A stretch of DNA of 64,000 nt from Meconema thalassinum (taxonomy: Eukaryota > Arthropoda > Insecta > Orthoptera > Tettigoniidae), in assembly GCA_946902985.2 (NCBI GenBank), contig OX336392.1, positions 16,466,716 to 16,530,715 of the forward strand. The letters run 5' to 3'. Positions 23,553 through 34,341 of this stretch are shown piece after piece. Position numbers and translations under genes: made by a program. Each line of letters begins with the position of its first letter. The first letter of the stretch is position 1. The notes below the pieces were generated by a model. It saw only the letters and a list, made by a program, of their open reading frames with translations, was not told where the DNA came from and ran no database searches.

Positions 23553-23747
23553 GGTGTAAATTAAGTGAAATGTGATTATATCACAAGAATTTGAATAAAT
23601 TGTATTGATGAGGCGGAACTAAGGAAATCTTTTGATTATTATTTCTTGCAGTAACTTATATATTTGTAAAATGATGACATTTCCTTCAAATTAGACTTAA
23701 CCAGTAGTATTCTTTTAACTAACTCTATCAACGAACGGTTTCTTTTG

Positions 23748-23808
23748 TCCATTAAACACTTGCAGACTAGATGGGATGCTGAAATGCAAAACAGTCTGCC
23801 TACAAGTG
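23748..23808. repeat. small hairpin beside the transposase 3' end
   Basis: aacacttg-cagact pairs with agtctg-(cct)-acaagtgtt across a ~30-nt loop. It overlaps the transposase stop region. Role unknown; it may be a terminator-like or terminal structure of the element. Confidence 0.35.
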
Positions 23809-24840
23809 TTCAATGTGAGCACCATTCGTCACACGGCACACATTGAGTCGATAGCCGAGTTCGTCCCAAACCTTGCTCAGTGTCTTTGGAGTAATTGTTG
23901 CAACAACTGCTTCAATCCTCGGTGAGGTCAGCTGGTAGCGGAGGCACATACACATGATCCTTTACGAACTCCCAGAGGTAAAAATCGCATGGCGTCAGAT
24001 AGGGTGTACGTGGAGGCCATGCGAAACTAGCTCTGTCATCTGGCCCCTTGCGGCCAATCCAGCGGTCGGATACATCGTCGTTTAACCAATCATGAACTAA
24101 GGCATGCCAATAAGGCGGCATACCTTCTTGCTGTCATAAAAAGTTCTCTGGTTCAGCTTCTTGTAATTGAGGAAAGAGCCATAGTTGTAGCGCATCAAGA
24201 TAAGAAACACGAGTTACAGTTGCTTCAGTGTAAAAGAAAGGCCCATAAACTTTCTGTCAGGGTATGGCCCAAAAGACATTTCATTTCGGGGAGTCTCGTT
24301 GCAACTGTACCATCTCGTGGGGATTTGCTGACCCCCAGATAAGCACATGTCCACTTAGGTGAAATGTCGATTCATCACTGAAGACTACAAATCCAGATAT
24401 CGTTTGCGAAGTTGGTGCGTGCACCATAGTCTGTAGGCTTTAGAGCTTGTAACAAATGGAAACAATAAGAACGTATTTGTGAGCGTCACCGTAAAACTCT
24501 CCACACCGACATCACTGGAACTGCTAATTCACGACTAGCCCTCCGAATTGATTTCTTGGGGCTAGGCGTGAAAGACTCTCTTACTCGTTCAACACGTTCT
24601 TCATTCTCTGATGGTCTGCCCGTACTCTTCTCTTTACAAAGGCAGCCAGTATCTTCAAACTACAGATGTTGTTATCACTTGGAGGATTACAATGGAACTT
24701 ATTACGGAACGGACGTTGCACTGTAACTACAGATTCAGTCCTTGAAAACTGTAAAACACAAAAAGCGTTCTGCTCCCTACTCGCCATCTTGGCTACTAGC
24801 GCTTCTAACGGAAGATGGAGGAACCAGTGCATGCGCAAAC
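23800..24840 (-). pseudogene. decayed DDE transposase with DUF4817-type N-terminus
   Basis: Reading right to left, an N-terminal helix-turn-helix-like region (NAFCVLQFSRTESVVTVQ, RNKFHCNPPSDNN, about 24800-24660) matches the DUF4817 start common in insect mariner-like proteins. It then loses frame. The C-terminal catalytic part is at 24121-23800: YWHALVHDWLN, RWIGRKGPDD, AWPPRTPYLTPCDFYLW (third catalytic Asp), HVYVPPLPADLTED, ending GAHIEHL-stop near 23800. In these enzymes an acidic triad cuts and joins transposon ends. Frameshifts in the middle make it inactive. A possible terminal sequence, gatactccctgtat, lies at about 24938. Left TIR not found. Confidence 0.7.
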
Positions 24841-24966
24841 TGTTTGAGTTGCTCTTTCATTTGATGTATTATTTATAGTAAGTTAACTGTAATAAATACT
24901 ACAGAGCCTTAAAACCCCGATATACATTTTGATACTCCCTGTATTGCTATCGAAATTAGATCTTGT

Positions 24967-25856
24967 ATTGTGGTGATAGATGACATAATGACCCGAGTGG
25001 CACAAGTAATTGGGGAAGGAAAGATGAAAGCAATGGTGTTTGCAGATGATTTGATGATTTGGGGAAACAAGGAGGAGGTACAGGAACAGTTGGACGTGTG
25101 GGAAGGAATAATATAAGGATATGGGATGAAATTTAGCATAAATAAGAGTGAGATGGTGATCACAACAAGGAAGAAGGAAAGAACCACAACGGCAATAACA
25201 ATTGATGGGGAACAGCTGAAGAAAGTGGAGAGTTTCAAGTATCTGGGAAGCCTGATACAAGATAATGGAAGAAACGATAGAGAAATAAATGAGCGGGGGA
25301 GGCAGGCAGAAGCATTTCGGAGGAGTGTGAGAAGCATGTTATGGAGCAAGGATGTCCCTCAGAACAGCAAAAAGATCATATATCGGACGTACTATGTCCC
25401 TATCCTGACGTATGCCTCGGAGACCTGGGTTATGAAAGGAAGGGAGAAGAGCAAAATACAGGCCAGTGAGATGAGGTTCTTGAGAAGCAGTATTGGAGCT
25501 ACAAAGATGGACAGAATAAGAAATGAGAGGACCAGAGAATTAATGAAGGAGGACCCATTACAGGATGGTATAGAGAAATCTAAACTTAGATGGTATGGAC
25601 ATGTAAAACGAATAGAGGAGAAGAGGATACCCAGGAGGATACACGAGACGAAGTGGGAAGGAAAGAGACAGAGAGGAAGACCGAGAGACAGGTGGCTGAA
25701 GGGGGTGGAAGAAAGCGTGAAGAAGCAAGGAGAAGACTGGACAAGGGTGGAGGCTGAGAGATGGTGGGAAGACAGAAGACGTTGGAGAGGCTTGTGTTCC
25801 AAACAGACCCGGCCAGTGGCTGGAAACTGTACAAGATGATGATGATGATGATGATT
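24967..25856 (+). mobile_element. 5'-truncated RTE LINE
   Basis: Near-identical to the last ~850 bp of the 59.7-kb RTE copy, from the end of RT motif B to the (GATGAT)n tail at 25837-25856. A nonsense change (TAA for CAA) lies at 25115-25117, and one GAG codon is deleted near 25070. Truncation at the 5' end is typical of LINE insertion. Confidence 0.9.
25004..25839 (+). pseudogene. RTE reverse transcriptase C-terminal fragment
   Basis: Contains FADDLMIWG (motif C region), KYLGSLIQDNGRNDREINER, LTYASETWVMKG, RLRWYGHV-like KLRWYGHV and the final RGRPRDRWLKGVEESV segment. Upstream catalytic motif A and the endonuclease are absent, and a stop precedes the longest frame (25126-25839). Non-functional. 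Confidence 0.85.
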
Positions 25857-26504
25857 GAACAGGCAAGAGCTGCATTCGAGAAAATGAATAAACTACTGTG
25901 CTCTTCATCTCTGTTTACTGCACGGTAGTGTTACACGGTGCTGAAGCCTGGACCAGCAAGCGACTTCAAGCCCTGCTCACAATATCGTGGATCGATAGTG
26001 TATGTAACACTGTTTGAATGCTTGCACGAGTGCAAATAGAGTAATCAGTGGTGGAACTCCGATAGTTGACCGCTTCCGCCGATAGATGGTACTGGCGTTC
26101 CTTGGCCTGGACGTGCAGGTTGACGGTTAGTCTGGCTCGTTGTTTATTAAAAGAAGTATTGCACCAAATACGAAGCAAGTTATGAATAACAGAAACAAAT
26201 CTTCAAGGAAATACGAACATATTAAAATACTGTCCAACACACTAAAATACATTTCTAAGGAGAGTAGAGCTTACCTCCAAACAGAAGAGATCTTCATTAT
26301 TTTTCTCGCTGATTTTGAAGACGATCAGGATCTCAGTTCCATGGACATTTCTTTTGCCCTGAAAATGAACCGGCATTTAATGTAATGAAACACTATCTTA
26401 GGGAAATATAATAACAGGTGATCCTCTGAGCAGCGATATCGCGCCTTCTTGCTCCTACTTTGCCTCCACTACTGCATCATGTTTCATCACATGAAACTTT
26501 TAAA
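25857..26504. other. non-coding stretch
   Basis: No coherent gene, TIR or array seen. It runs up to a 5'-truncated SINE copy. Confidence 0.35.
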
Positions 26505-26912
26505 GTCCCTTAGTATGCCTTCCTTCGGAGGGGAAGTAAAGCCGGCGGTCCCATGTCATAGATTTATGGCAAGTTAAAGAACCTTCCACTAATTACACCG
26601 GTGTGAAGCTAAATTGTATAGGTTAAGAATGTAAACAACACTCTTGGGTTCCTACGTTCGTTGCCAAGAGCCGACTGCGGTGACGTCAGCTAAGTTCTGA
26701 ACTAGTAGTTGTCGATGGTGGCGTTTGGCGGCAAAAGTAGGAACTACTTGAAAATTGATCGTCTGCCGTCCTTACTTGAATTAAAACAGATACACACACT
26801 AATACAGTCATCACAATTAACACCGGTTATCAGACAGATTCTACACACTCAAAGTACACGGGGCTACATGACCGCGTTGTCGCAGCCCCTAAACTTAAGA
26901 ACCAACCATCAC
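26505..26912 (+). mobile_element. 5'-truncated copy of the SINE family seen at 42.1 kb
   Basis: From ccttccttcggaggggaag to gcagcccctaaacttaagaa it matches, in the opposite orientation, the body of the element at 42106-42625. The tRNA-like head is missing here. Similarity is interrupted by scattered substitutions and small indels, so this is an older insertion. Confidence 0.75.
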
Positions 26913-27659
26913 GTAAAAAGGGATAAAGACGGGTATTAGATAAATTTAGATTCATTTCCGCTAAAGTCTCTCTGCATGGTGAGGATACATACATCACTAA
27001 CAGCATTAAATGTTTCGGAATCACTTTCCAATGACCTAATGCAGGAAGTGCATTTAACAATCTTCTTTGCTGCTCTGTGAATCAAGTATGCACACAAATG
27101 ATAAACAACGTTATTGCCTGCTCTCTCAGGACTGTCATCATTAACTGACAGGATTATAGGATCCAGTTCGTGTTCAATGTCTGTCAGTGTAATCGTTTGT
27201 TTAATTTGCGGACAATTGTTATCCTTCACCTCTCGGCTCGTATGTATTTCATTTCTCACCATTGACCATATTCATTAATGGAAGAAAGCTTGTTGTTAAT
27301 AACGTCCTCATAATTAGCTTGTGAAGAAAGGTCTCTTTCACTGGTATGCCTATGTACAGTATATAGACTAAAGCAAATGGAGGCGAAAGAAGTCTGTAGA
27401 AGTAGGATGAGTATCACTGCTTAAACCTTGTTTAAGTCCAAAATGGTCTCAAAAGGGTCTTGATTTAATTTTACAGTTAAAATGTACTTGTATTGTAAGT
27501 ACAATTTGCTCGTGGTAATGCATCACTGCTTGACTGCCGTCATCTGCTGAGACCATACGCTCGGCGCGGCTGCGTTTTGAAATTTAGAACTACTTCATCT
27601 TAACCATTGAGTCATATGGAAGTTCCACCACTTATTGCTTTATTCGCCCTGGCTTGCAC
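26913..27659. other. non-coding stretch
   Basis: No recognisable gene or repeat. Confidence 0.35.
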
Positions 27660-27920
27660 AATGAACTGGAGGTCTTGCATAACATCAGAAAAACAAAACT
27701 TGAATACTTTGGCCATATCATATAAACTCCTTCAGATCATCACTGAATGTATGAGAGTCCAAGGAAGGAGGAAAATATCTTGGGTAAAGAACCTACGTGG
27801 ATGGTGTGGAATCAACACTCCTGCCCTATTCCAAGTCGCTAAAAGTAAGCAAGAAATTGCCCTGATGACAGCCAACATTCAATTAAGATACCGTATGGCA
27901 GAAGAAGAAGAAGAAGACTA
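27660..27920 (+). pseudogene. C-terminal remnant of a non-LTR retrotransposon RT
   Basis: ELEVLHNIRKTKLEYFGHI near 27664-27720 is followed, after a frameshift, by QGRRKISWVKNLRGWCGI, LFQVAKSKQ and IALMTANI (27770-27890). This resembles the C-terminal end of common insect LINE polyproteins (LEYFGHI...GRRRISWLKNLR...MIANIR). It ends with a (GAA)n run at 27899-27918, likely the LINE 3' tail. Upstream RT motifs are absent. It is a different LINE lineage from the RTE copies. Confidence 0.6.
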
Positions 27921-28474
27921 GGAAATTAATCGTAATCGCCTACTCAATCTAATTTGGCTACACTCATGATGACCGACTGAAACACTTCTAATAATAAGAT
28001 TATTTAAGCAACACTGAAAAATGATTAATGCCTGCTGGGCATATATAAAAATGATATGTCTAGCAAAGTCCCAGATGGTACCTGTGTCTGTTTCTGTATT
28101 TATTTACTGTTCATAATTTATTTCACACTGCCATCACTTGGAATCATTGTCTAAACTGTTTTAAAAGAAAGGTTACATATCAATGTAAGAGTACAGTTAA
28201 CGTTTCACATACCTGGCGATGGTATAGGTACTGAAAGAAAATTTGTTGAGACCTTACACACAATTCTGTGATCATTCAAGATTGGCCAAATGGATGTAAG
28301 AACTTGATTGATTGATAAGGCATGACAGTGTACATACTAAACTCGGAGGTAAATCCAGAATATAGTCAGTATAGAAATTACTTTCAAAAGTAGCCATTTC
28401 ATTTAAGATGTCTTACATATGATTAGTTAATGAGTAAGTGATTCAGTTTCTCAAAAACAATTGTTCACTTTTAA
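27921..28474. other. non-coding stretch
   Basis: AT-rich, nothing recognisable. Confidence 0.35.
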
Positions 28475-28530
28475 CGGGCGGGGACACCAAGAGCCCGCCG
28501 ATGAGCCTAGCTTGGTGTCCTAGGCGAAAC
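28475..28530 (+). ncRNA. hammerhead-like fold with closed stem I
   Basis: CGGGC (28475-28479) pairs with GCCCG (28493-28497) as stem I. Then come CCGATGA, a perfect 6-bp stem II GCCTAG/CTAGGC around a 9-nt loop, and GAAAC (28526-28530). Two conserved core positions differ: U4 is C, and the base before the cleavage site is A rather than U. In the related sequence at bases 51-88, GTGGGGT/ACCCCAC could form the outer stem III. It is probably a decayed type-III-like hammerhead of a repeat family. Confidence 0.4.
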
Positions 28531-28594
28531 CCCACACAAGACACGGCACAAACCTAGAAGAATTGCTGAGTTTTAATAACCGATTAATATATTC

Positions 28595-29279
28595 TGAATA
28601 CAGTAAAGTTACTATTTATTCCGCCCTATTCAATACAATTCACAACTTTGTTCATAGAAAATTATGATACATGTTTCGAGACCGTATGGTTCCTTCTTCA
28701 GTCCTTGTAGTGACTTGATTTAAACTTTAGAAAACATCATAAGACATCGATAACTTGGATATAATAATCTTTATAAAATTCTAAAAGTAATAAAAACACA
28801 GGATTCACTAAGGTATATGCCTGTGCGTGCAATACTTATTCTACTAAAAAACATGTGGGTTATTATGCTAAAGACTACATTGAAAATATATGGCCTTGTG
28901 TAGCCTAATAGTATACATGGTGCACTTTGAATTTAAAAAACAAGAAGACATGTTAAAAAACGAGATTAAAAATAACACAGTATAAATTGTAAAACTTTTG
29001 TTTGGGATTGCTATATGTCCGTTCATTCTGCAATGTGAAATAGTTCTGAACTGTGAATTCTTCTCGGAATGGTGTTCTCCATTATACGCTGGCCCCTTTT
29101 TAACCATTGGCGATTGGCGTGGATGTTGTTCAATTCACATGCGACACGGTGCCGATAGTGAGCGTATATATGACGAATATTGTGTTCTGAAAGAATGAAA
29201 AAAGAAAAGAAAAGCTATTTTAGGTCATTATTCTATTGTATTGAATAGGGCGGAATAAATAGTAACTTTACTGTATTCA
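28595..29279. mobile_element. element with 45-bp perfect terminal inverted repeats
   Basis: 28595-28639 (tgaatacagtaaagttac...) is exactly inverted at 29235-29279. The interior has no ORF of known family. A hammerhead-like motif on the minus strand 70 bp from the left end suggests a PLE PLTR with a short inverted piece at the other side. No TSD could be found, so the limits are those of the inverted repeats. Confidence 0.55.
28665..28704 (-). ncRNA. degenerate hammerhead-like motif
   Basis: CTGAAGA, an imperfect stem II (GGAACC...GGTCTC), GAAAC, then AT and GTA. The AC-NN-GU stem III arrangement is the same as in the other PLE-type motifs here. Stem I is only about two pairs. It retains the extra unpaired base after the CUGANGA box. 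Confidence 0.4.
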
Positions 29280-29337
29280 ATTTGCGTCAATACGGGCCAA
29301 TATGAGCGAAATGACGTAATGTATTCTGGTCGATTAA

Positions 29338-31276
29338 CACTCCAGTGGGCGCGTGGTTTGCCGTAACGCGAGTGGGCGCGTGGAGGACAGGTGTCCTCCA
29401 CTTTGTTTTGCCTTTTTACCCTATGAAATGTATATTTAGTGATCATGATTTTTTTGTTTTGGGTTAGGTAGGAATATATTAAACACATTTTTCATTAAAG
29501 AAAGTGTATTCTACGAAATATTAAGTAGGAAATATACAATTATGGTAAATCAAACAAAAACGTGTATAAGTTTGGTAAGGTTATGTTATAAATGTTACAA
29601 AAACGTGTAGAAGTATACTGTATACGTTTTATGTTATAAATAAATAAATTATAAATGTTGTTATTACTTTCTAGTTCGAAAAGTATTATCATGTTTTTCC
29701 GCTAATCGCCGGTATCTGGATCGATTGCCATGTTTTCATGCATAGTCGATATTGCCAACACAGCCTTGTTCTTCTTCGGTACGTAAGATACCAAGCCAAA
29801 TAAATTGCCTTGGACTTCCCTTGACTTATCAGGTAGAAAATTTGGGGGAACTGCTGCTTTGTTCTTTCTCAGAGTAGCAATCATAGTTACTTTTTCTTCT
29901 TCCCGTAGCTTAATTGCCAAGGGCACAGATGCGAACCAATTGTCACAGGTAATATTCCTATTGTTTCCTGAAATAGGCTAAACCAAACTCCAAACTAATT
30001 CTGACGTGTTGTTGCTTCTTCTGAAAAGGCCGTTTGGTTGCTTCCCTGCATACACTTCAAAGTTTGTAGCATAGAATGTTGTTGTGGAAACCATATCAAA
30101 GATCTTTATCCCATACTTCGCAGGTTTACTAGGCGTATACACCCGGAAAGGACAGTTTCCTCTAAATGCAACTAGCTGTTCATCAATGATAAGATAGTCG
30201 GTTGGTTTGTATGCATTCTTGCAATTGAGCACGAACATCTCCAAGATTTCTCTAAAATTAGATAGTTTGTCGACAGATTTCTTTTGATCTCTGTCGTGTA
30301 CGTTATCAAATCTCAGACAACGTAAAGGAAATCGAAACCCCTTTCCGCTCATGGTTACATAAACAGCCTCTACTCCCGTGCCGTGTGAATTATCCCACAA
30401 TCCAAATACATTTCTTCTTCTAGCCTTCAAAGCCAGCAAGATATAATATACCAATCAAGGCACGAATTTCTCAGGAATCAGTGGGCCTGGCATCCCTTTC
30501 TCTGACAAACTGACCGCGAATTTTAGTTATGTAAATGTTAGTACTATCAACTATTGTTTTTCACTATTTCATTATCAATAATAAACTCTAAAGCAGCTTC
30601 TGGAGAGATAGCATTTTTGACAGACCCTTGAGGTCCTGGACGATGGAGAACTGGTATAATGTTATGTCTGGGTGTACGAGAAGTCTGGGCAACTTGAGGT
30701 TCTAAGTACCCCCTTGATGTGCGATCTTTTTCCACATAAAACTCTGGGTTGACTTCCATTTCCTTAGAGTCGTCAGGAACAACAGCCGGCTTTCTTCTGC
30801 ATTGCTTTCATTTTCTCTACTGTCTGTGTGGTATTCCAAGTGGTCTTTTTCTCGTTCATCTTCACCCTCTATACCTAGAACACTCTCAATATCCTCAGTC
30901 TCATCTAGTCAATGGCGTACGTGTTCACGGTCATTTTCACTGGGCGTTATTGACTTCACCCATAAACTATTTCAATTAAACCGTTCTGACGTTCAAAACT
31001 ATAAAATAAAAGAAAAAATACCACAGCAATATCCGAGAAAACTGTAACGCCAGTAGGCGCGCGGAGGACAAATGTCCTCCACTTTTGCACAGCGCAAATA
31101 AACACGAGGTGACGGCGACAACTAACGAGCATAAAAGCTGACAATGCATCGACGGGTAGAGGGTGAGTGGGGAGAAAGGTATATGGCCACTCAAGGTCAC
31201 AAGTGTTGCCAATCCTAATAGTCACGCAAAACAAAATCACTGGAGGACACCTGTACTCTGCGCGCCCACTGGAGTG
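29338..31276 (-). mobile_element. piggyBac element with TTAA TSD and 16-bp TIRs
   Basis: CACTCCAGTGGGCGCG at 29338-29353 is exactly inverted at 31261-31276, and both ends abut TTAA (29334-29337, 31277-31280). Sub-terminal repeats ggaggacaggtgtcctcc (about 29383-29400) and ggaggacaaatgtcctcc (about 31062-31079) are themselves palindromic and could be transposase-binding sites. The transposase between them is broken. Total length 1939 bp. Confidence 0.9.
29702..30759 (-). pseudogene. piggyBac transposase (DDE_Tnp_1_7), inactivated
   Basis: N-terminal piece 30759-30547, then TNIYITKIRGQF and EIRALIGILYL in shifted frames. The core piece (30454-29978) has LIIDEQLVAFRGNCPFRVY and PSKPAKYGIKI. After an in-frame stop at 29978-29980 the same frame continues RNITCDNWFASVPLAIKL, containing the second catalytic Asp. 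It ends DPDTGD-stop at 29702. Relative to the Trichoplusia ni enzyme, the first catalytic Asp position appears to read Ser (KIFDMVSTTTFY). The third Asp and the C-terminal cysteine-rich domain are missing. The enzyme normally excises precisely and inserts at TTAA; this copy cannot. Confidence 0.85.
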
Positions 31277-31280
31277 TTAA

Positions 31281-32081
31281 TAACACACATACTTTTCGAA
31301 GATATACACACCATAGTAAAAGTTTCCTGAAATTTATAAGCTCATTATAGTGGAACTTATAAAAACATCTCATTGAAGCCTGGCAAATGACCGCACTGCT
31401 ATTTGTCCTGCAGATTGTGAGGTGTTGTGTGCTAACATGATGTGTTCCCAGGGCTGTTACTCTTGGCTTTCTTGTCTGGATTATTATTATTATTAGTCAG
31501 GTTTGTGCCAAATAGAAACAAAGAGGGCAATTTATACAGCAATTCAAAGTGAGCTCTTGCTTCAAAGTCATTCTTGCTCTACCAGGTAATATCTAAGGTG
31601 TAATAATTGTTTGCTGAAGATTGTACTATATTGATTTGAAAGCGAGCTATTCCTAGTCCTAACATATTCAATGCAGTACCTTGTATAGTTATTCAGGTAT
31701 TTCCCAACAACCGTTGACGTCACTAGAGGGAAGAAAGCTTCTTTCAATCTTTGGCCAAATGCATGTGTTCTCTCTACCCTGGAAGTAGAAGAAAAGTTTC
31801 AGCTGAGGACACAGTTGTTGATAATTTTTTATGCCTTCTAGATACAAACCATATAAATCCGAGCCCATTCCAAGTGAAAGCGGAAGAAAGTCCTAATTTA
31901 GAATGGTGCGAGTGTAGTTTGTGTTAATATGCCTTCCGATAATGAATGTGTGTTGCCATGGGAATGTAATGATAAATAAGGTTAGGGAAGCGGACTGTAT
32001 TTTGTTACCTGATATTTTTAATATTGTAATCTTGAACCTTGATACATTGAACACTGTAAGACATTTAATAATTATGGATTT
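31281..32081. other. non-coding stretch
   Basis: Only a short (att)n run near 31481-31496. No gene supported. Confidence 0.35.
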
Positions 32082-32099
32082 AACTAAAAGAAAGTCACT

Positions 32100-32651
32100 A
32101 CAGCTCTGTGAATGAAGATGTACGAGCACGAATCAATGCGACTTGGATGCGATTCAGAGATGTCACTGGTATTCTTTGTGATAAGATGCCTATCCGCCTA
32201 AAATCAAAGATATACCGCACAATGGTGAGACCAGTTGCATTATATGGTACAGAGTGTTGGCCAGCACCTAGAAGTGCTGAACACTCACTTCACGTCATGG
32301 AAATGGGGATGCTGCGAAGATCTTTAGACATTTCTCTGCTCGACCCTATCCCCAACGATTCGACATACAGCTGGCGTGGCTCCAATCAATGAGAAATGCA
32401 GGAATGGAGACTCCGTTGGTATGGACACGTTGTCCGTGCACCACAAAGTTCAGTCATCGGCTCGGCCTACCATCTAACGGTCGACGGCCAGAGACAGCGA
32501 GGGAGACCAAAATTGCGGTGGCTGGACACTATTAACGCAGATTTACGAACAAGAAACTTAAAATCGCGGGAAGCATTAGATCGCAAGAAATGGCGTGCAT
32601 TGATCCTAAAAGCGGACCCCATTCCTACGGGATGACGCTAAGAAGAAGAAG
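32100..32651 (+). mobile_element. 5'-truncated RTE-like LINE with ~18-bp TSD
   Basis: aactaaaagaaagtc plus Rcta flanks the fragment (32082-32100 and 32652-32670, one mismatch). The 3' end is a short (gaa)n tail. It encodes the C-terminal RT region of an RTE lineage distinct from the other copies. Confidence 0.8.
32105..32634 (+). pseudogene. RT C-terminal region of an RTE-like LINE
   Basis: NEDVRARINATWMRFRDVTG, then IRLKSKIYRTMVRPVALYGT and ECWPAPRSAEH, then after an in-frame TGA (32390-32392) QEWRLRWYGHVVRAPQ, QRQRGRPKLRWLDTINADL and KADPIPTG-stop. This is the typical tail of BovB/RTE-type polyproteins after the catalytic RT motifs, all of which are absent here. Non-functional. Confidence 0.8.
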
Positions 32652-32955
32652 AACTAAAAGAAAGTCGCTAGCAGTTAAGAACTCTACATGGTGTCACATT
32701 GCATATACACAATTCATTGGTTCAATTCCTAGATATGTTGGGTAATTATGTCAGTTAGGGAATAAATTCCTGTGTAGTTAGCAAAATATGACTGACTGTT
32801 TCTGAAACGGGCTTTAAAACAAATTAGTTAGAGAATTTAGGTATTCATGCTTTGATCAACAAGACTTCCTACATTTGTTACTGTAAATATTATTTCAGAG
32901 ATTTAATGTCTACCATAATGCATTTAATGTCTACCATAATGAGTAATAAACTTAC

Positions 32956-33097
32956 CTAGCAACACCAGATTACGAGGTTGTGTCAAAGAACAGGGCACCG
33001 CTGCAATGTTTTGAGGAATCTCAGCCAAGTACAGATCATCTAAGGTAGCTAATCTGGCCATGTATTGCTCCTTGGAGAATAATGTATCTTTTCTCTA
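32956..33097 (-). CDS. possible host exon on the minus strand (tentative)
   Basis: Minus-strand open frame KDTLFSKEQYMARLATLDDL, then YLAEIPQNIAAVPCSLTQP, then RNLVLL. It runs into a good donor, CTAG|gtaagt, at 32955-32950. The peptide looks protein-like rather than random and the other two frames have stops. The acceptor side is weak: an AG lies near 33098 with little pyrimidine tract. I do not recognise the protein. It could instead be a decayed transposon fragment. Confidence 0.35.
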
Positions 33098-33099
33098 TC

Positions 33100-34070
33100 C
33101 ATTTAATTGATTTGGAAAACTCAAACCTTAATTGTTCTCATCACCATTCCATTGTAAGGAAAATGCATTCTTGTAGCACCATATTTCAATGTTCATTTTC
33201 CCACCTCACAAGCATGCTTTATGTTATTTATGGATTATTTGTCAGTCAAAATGTTTCTTAAATCATGTTCACTTATTTTGAATTTACTGCTATCTTTCCA
33301 CTCATGCATATGTTGGAGGGCAGTAGTAAGTCACGTCCACAACTTGTGGATTGCCATCACAGATAGTTTTCTAAACTATTTTTCCTTGTCACAATTTATT
33401 CACAGCATTCTGCTTGAGATTTAAGCTGCTTCGTAAAGTCATACATCAGACTGGTGTTCATGTTTGGAAGAGGACATCAACTGTGTTAAATGGAGTGAAA
33501 AAGCAAAAACTGTGCTTAATAAAATATATCTTTACTGCAGAAGTTGAATGTGGTATGACGCTCTCAACATCAGAGGTGAAGAGAAACTCATAGCACCAGT
33601 GTCTGCAGAAAAAGAAGAAATATTGTATTAAACTTTTTAACACAGAGACAGGCAACTCTAAAGCCTTGGTGTTCTACCAAACGATTCTCACACTTCGAAG
33701 TGATCTACCGCTATACTCTTACAATAACCATGTTTGCCAAGATTTAACATGACTTCAAGGTGCCGGTAAGAGAATTAATTAATAGAGAACAGAAATGAGC
33801 CTAACTAGCACTTTATAAATAATAAAAATGCAATATATCCACTTTTTGGTGTGAAATTTGGTAGGAATAATTGTCTTGATATTTGGTGAATAGAATGTCA
33901 AAATGCGAGCTATCACTTCACGTTGTCAGAATTTGACGCAATCGTTTCAAATGCAGTAGAATTAATGAATAACGCTCGTCATTACGATTTCAGCAAATAA
34001 CATCTGCGATCTCCTAAGGTATATGCTGGTGTAGATCGCGATCGACGTGTTGCCAGCCCCTGGTTTAACA
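33100..34070. other. non-coding stretch
   Basis: No recognisable gene, array or element. Confidence 0.35.
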
Positions 34071-34080
34071 TAATACAGGA

Positions 34081-34341
34081 TAGAAAGCTTCGAAGCCATT
34101 CTTCTGTGTTGCCTTATTAACAGTTGATTGATAATTTTCAGTCGGTCAACACGAATTTATGCCCAATTATGATAGGAAAAAATCTACATGGGATTAATTA
34201 TTGCCACAGATGATGTTCGCTTGACGATCCCCCCTCTGTATAATCTGAGGAAATAATAATCACATGTAGAGTTTTCAGATAGAATCAAATATTTCCGGGG
34301 CATAAATTCATGTTGACCAACCGAAAGTTATCAATCAGTTG
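34081..34341. mobile_element. 261-bp foldback derived from the 44.5-kb PLE family, 10-bp TSD
   Basis: taatacagga occurs at 34071-34080 and 34342-34351. After a ~42-bp left extension, arms of about 110 bp pair with mismatches. The extension (gaagccattcttctgtgttg...) and arm (ttttcagtcggtcaacacg) match the leader and PLTR edge of the big PLE. A remnant of its hammerhead (cagatgatgttcgcttgacg) lies near 34208. This links the small foldbacks to a PLE by sequence, not only by layout. Confidence 0.75.

Larger units (their letters stand above)
21744..23641 (+). mobile_element. truncated Penelope-like element with inverted PLTRs and 13-bp TSD
   Basis: Inverted arms of about 657 and 666 bp (21789-22445 and 22977-23642) flank a ~530-bp centre encoding a GIY-YIG fragment. 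The 13-mer tttcttgcagtaa occurs at 21731-21743 and 23642-23654 and is read as the TSD. A 45-bp extension exists only at the left (21744-21788). Inverted terminal repeats around a 5'-truncated ORF are a known arrangement of PLEs. The family differs in sequence from the 44.5-kb array. Mismatches between the arms show it is older. Confidence 0.8.
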
